Translations under genes and position numbers: made by a program
From: Acanthochlamys bracteata
Lineage: Eukaryota > Streptophyta > Magnoliopsida > Pandanales > Velloziaceae
Direction of reading: 5' to 3'
Length of the DNA stretch: 64,000 bases
NCBI GenBank assembly: GCA_019914995.1
Contig: CM034127.1
Span: 310,001-374,000 of the forward strand
Shown: positions 62,401-64,000 of the stretch, one piece after another
How positions within the stretch are numbered: position 1 is the first letter of the stretch
How the letters are laid out: each line of letters begins with the position of its first letter
Notes under the pieces: generated by a model
The model's input: only the letters and a program-made list of their open reading frames with translations
The model's database searches: none
Told to the model about the DNA's origin: nothing

Positions 62401-62571
62401 AGGCTCGCTCTATACTCAAGCTCTGTGGAGTCTCTACCTCAATGGCTCCTTGGCAAGAGTCAGAACTTTCCGGCACTTAGAACACTGATAACTGAGGAGG
62501 GAACGAGCCCTGTTCTCCGATGCTCTCATGATGATTGTGCAGTATGGCCTGTCTGTCCCGAAGCTAGTTGA
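59404..62571 (+). CDS. CC-NB-LRR disease-resistance-type receptor 3 (intact, 1055 aa)
   Basis: One uninterrupted exon. The Rx-type CC domain is residues 1 to about 100, with DVMYDADDILD at 70-80. The linker (about 100-160) contains an internal duplication: SSLLPHFFRKLFF (112-124) and SSMLPYFFRKLLF (145-157). NB-ARC has P-loop GIGGIGKTT (243-251, Lys249), kinase 2 LIVLDNVWD (318-326), GLPL CAGLPLAIR (from 407), RNBS-D CFLYSSLFPP and MHD 534-536. LRRs run from about 570 to about 1035 (LPDSIGDLVNLQFL, FPNLKFLIIQG, LPKLERLALYS). It is most similar to NLR 1 and diverges more from NLR 2, especially in the LRRs. Kinase 2 carries Asn323 where most NLRs have Asp. The start is supported by conservation of the upstream 5' UTR. 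The conserved donor after the stop suggests a 3'-UTR intron (acceptor TTACAG, about 62692). Confidence 0.95.
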   Translation: MAFLANRLRQDFQNYVYNMGKEEVVMLVGVPEQIKKLEETLRDICNVLEDAEKRRIEDKSINDWLLKLKDVMYDADDILDQCWIENEKKKLAAASQSSSATEYSPSRLVWVSSLLPHFFRKLFFSQATISSASPAGSSSKLLRVSSMLPYFFRKLLFTHEIGIRIKNLNLRLKHISHQKSQFSLKDASPSHEPKLIAESSRRSSHIIDVDIVGSKIQENTQTILESLTETDERENILVYGVVGIGGIGKTTLARNLFKDSRVDSAFKVKIWLSVSKIYDEVELLCDISTSMGVDHNGFRSRPSLESLVHESVKDKKFLIVLDNVWDASVWNNFLKRLLQSGATGSRVLVTTRSSKIANEMKAVRCFPVDSLSAEDGWLLLCKVVVLGGDESEIFWLKDIGLQIVDKCAGLPLAIRAIGGVLCDTERSKRAWEEVLRRSEWSSAKLPDEIHTALYLSYEDLPVQLKQCFLYSSLFPPREHQDMDTLRSCWIAEGLVKDSGNSTLEVEAKNCYYKLVNRGMLQTDPGYLDKSMCSMHDLLRALCHALLQGENLFIKDVQNSFQNCDPLMKVRRLYIDNNTDDNLSQESIKVTDFIKDYNSLRSLFLYSSKVDEEGINQICQTNKYLRVLHLENAHIQQFPATIKNLLHLRYLHIANADIRDLPDSIGDLVNLQFLYLCNCKLLQDLPKSMGRLHKLRTLSVSETKLERMPAEVQDLENLRELWGYPIYHTEDLLPQESEKAWSRLSDLASLPYLQEVMICHLDGSEFSQDRKKTESIFKSNRSLKMLLLECNQPHEIEAQTVMIEKELEFVLSPPDCLEWLSINGFFGKSFSSWISYNYLPNLTSLKLVDCKFCTNLPALGIFPNLKFLIIQGAPAVKAIGSEFLGLTTAAAPSSSPLKIFAKLEYLEFKDMDNLAEWRWDDEEGTEGAIKALPVLKDVIIKNCPLLEVLPSAFYKHATAVTALIMWDSGLHELEHFPSLKRLSLEDINNLQTVAFLPKLERLALYSSSVESLPQWLLGKSQNFPALRTLITEEGTSPVLRCSHDDCAVWPVCPEAS

Positions 62572-63249
62572 ACGAAGGTGAACTCTCCTCAGTTTGATTT
62601 GCATATGTCCTTCTCCTCAGTTTGATTTACATATATCCTGCTTACGTAAATAGTTTGATATATGCTTAAATAGTGCTTATTTTTTCCTTACAGTAGATGA
62701 TATGAAGTGAAGAGTGACTATTCATGATTTAATTTCGAGCTTCTTCAATTCAGTTGTGGATAAGTTGCATATCTACACCTTCAGAGTCAGATCGACCAGA
62801 CGCCAGTTGCTCATCTCTTCTTCAGTTTAATTGTTGCAGTTCTCAATCGTGCTGTATTACTTGTTCTCCCTCCCATGAAATAGAAGCGTTTCTCTGTGAT
62901 TTTTGTTTTATTTTCAAATTTCATTTGTAGTGTATGGGTTGTTCTTCTGTTAGCAATGACAGAGAGCTTAAGATATTTCTTGTGTAATATTGTCATCAAT
63001 ACTGACTTGTTCTGTATTTACATCTCCGAAAACTTCAATGAAGTCTTTGATTGCTGCATCTTTAATGAAGCCTTGTGAACTGATGAATAATAATTTACTC
63101 ATTACTGCCCGGAAAAACTGAATAAAAGAACTTCGTTTCTACGTGCAACTAATTAAAAATACCAGATGCGAATGGCTTGCGTTATCAACCGGATAGAAAA
63201 CAGATACGTCGTCAAGATCAACGCAGTTCTTCACATCACAAAATGGGAA
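62572..63249 (+). other. NLR 3 3' flank
   Basis: Aligned with the 3' flanks of NLR 1 and NLR 2, including the TGTATGGGTTGTTCTTCTGTT block and TGATGAATAATAATTTACTC. No gene. Confidence 0.7.
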
Positions 63250-64000
63250 GAGAAATATGGTATAAGTGGTACAGATTTGCGAGAAGAAAAATCTGTTAAG
63301 AGAAGGGTGTTTGTCGAAACATGTTATAAGGTATTTAACAAAAAGTGGTACTAGATGTAGACGGCATCGTTTGCCAAATCACTTAAATTCTTTTGTGTTT
63401 GTATGCTTAATGCTTTTACTATATTCTTGAGCTAAAATCGTATTGCAAATCCTAAAGCTTTTCTAAGCAGGACATTATAGTTCCATTCTAGTCTGCTATC
63501 ACTGCAATTTTTAACTAGCATATTTCTGTTCAGAAAACATTTGCTTTTGTTTAAAACTTAGCCTCAATCTATTCAACTATATTGCTGCTAATTTGTAATA
63601 AAATTGTTATTCAAAATTTTTAGCAATTCATCCTTTCTTTTTCGAGTTGGTTGTGGAGACCGCTCAACATCTTCCAAATGAAAAAGAAATTTGCAGTGGT
63701 TGCATAAGCTCCATTTGTCGAGGCAAAGTATCATAGAAACCTTACAACCTATCCAAAGCAGAAAACAGAGTTACCTGATTTTGAGGAATGAAATATATTA
63801 ACAAACTGGAGAGCAAGATTTTCTTGCACCTTAGAAGATCAAGGAAAAGTTGCAACTGATCGTTACTACTAGTGGGAAATGAGTGAGTGGGATGAGGAAG
63901 CGCCAACCAGTTAGGCACCGGAAGAGATGCAGAGCATGTTAGTAGAGAGTTGGCAGCAGAAGTCAATTCTTCTCTGCGTTTAGAACGTATTTCTTTTATT
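63250..64000 (+). repeat. start of a fourth tandem unit (D), cut by the window edge
   Basis: Begins with AAATCTGTTAAGAGAAGGGT and GACGGCATCGTTTGCCAAAT, and continues collinearly with unit C up to GGAAGAGATGCAGAGCATGT (63919-63938 against 56908). In units B and C this sequence leads to a BRX exon 4 copy and an NLR. Confidence 0.85.

Noticed and set aside
1..64000. CRISPR arrays, bacterial operons or plasmid origins
   Set aside because: Gene structure with introns, LTR retrotransposons and plant families show eukaryotic nuclear DNA; no direct-repeat/spacer pattern was seen.

Overview
The window is nuclear DNA from a flowering plant, most likely a eudicot. It is AT-rich, with spliced genes showing GT-AG introns, plant-specific families (BREVIS RADIX, CC-NB-LRR immune receptors, BAHD acyltransferase, gibberellin 2-oxidase-like dioxygenase) and many plant transposons. 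I cannot name the species from sequence alone.

Layout. 1-387 is the end of a copia LTR. 1970-4817 is a complete CACTA transposon (3-bp target duplication AAT) that carries fragments of host genes, including two exons resembling the peroxisomal Lon protease LON2. It sits at the left edge of a decayed GA2-oxidase-like gene (about 4821-5720), which is also split by a 539-bp hAT-type element. 6772-8165 is a BAHD acyltransferase pseudogene with one frameshift and one in-frame stop. 8261-9631 is a solo LTR with a perfect 5-bp target duplication. Two small inverted-repeat elements follow. 12684-20004 is an apparently intact five-exon BREVIS RADIX gene.

From about 19.1 kb to the right edge the window is a tandem array of one composite unit: the 3' part of BRX (end of intron 3, exon 4, exon 5, 3' UTR) followed by a CC-NB-LRR receptor on the same strand. 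Unit A (19.1-25.3 kb) contains the true BRX 3' end and an NLR with a 1-bp deletion in its coiled-coil region. Unit B (26.75-34.1 kb) has a broken BRX exon 4 and an intact 999-aa NLR. Unit C (55.8-63.2 kb) has BRX exons 4 and 5 and an intact 1055-aa NLR. Sequence from about 63.25 kb repeats the start of units B and C, so a fourth unit probably lies to the right.

Units B and C are separated by about 21.5 kb of nested, broken transposons: two copia copies on the minus strand with an extra ORF downstream of pol, a re-duplicated 1.05-kb piece of unit B, a (TTTAGGG)n-like insertion, a decayed Athila/Tat-type gypsy element, and a 4354-bp hAT transposon (8-bp target duplication) inserted in the presumed gypsy LTR. 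The intact genes are BRX (a root growth and auxin/brassinosteroid-linked regulator) and two NLRs (intracellular immunity). All other coding pieces are decayed or mobile.
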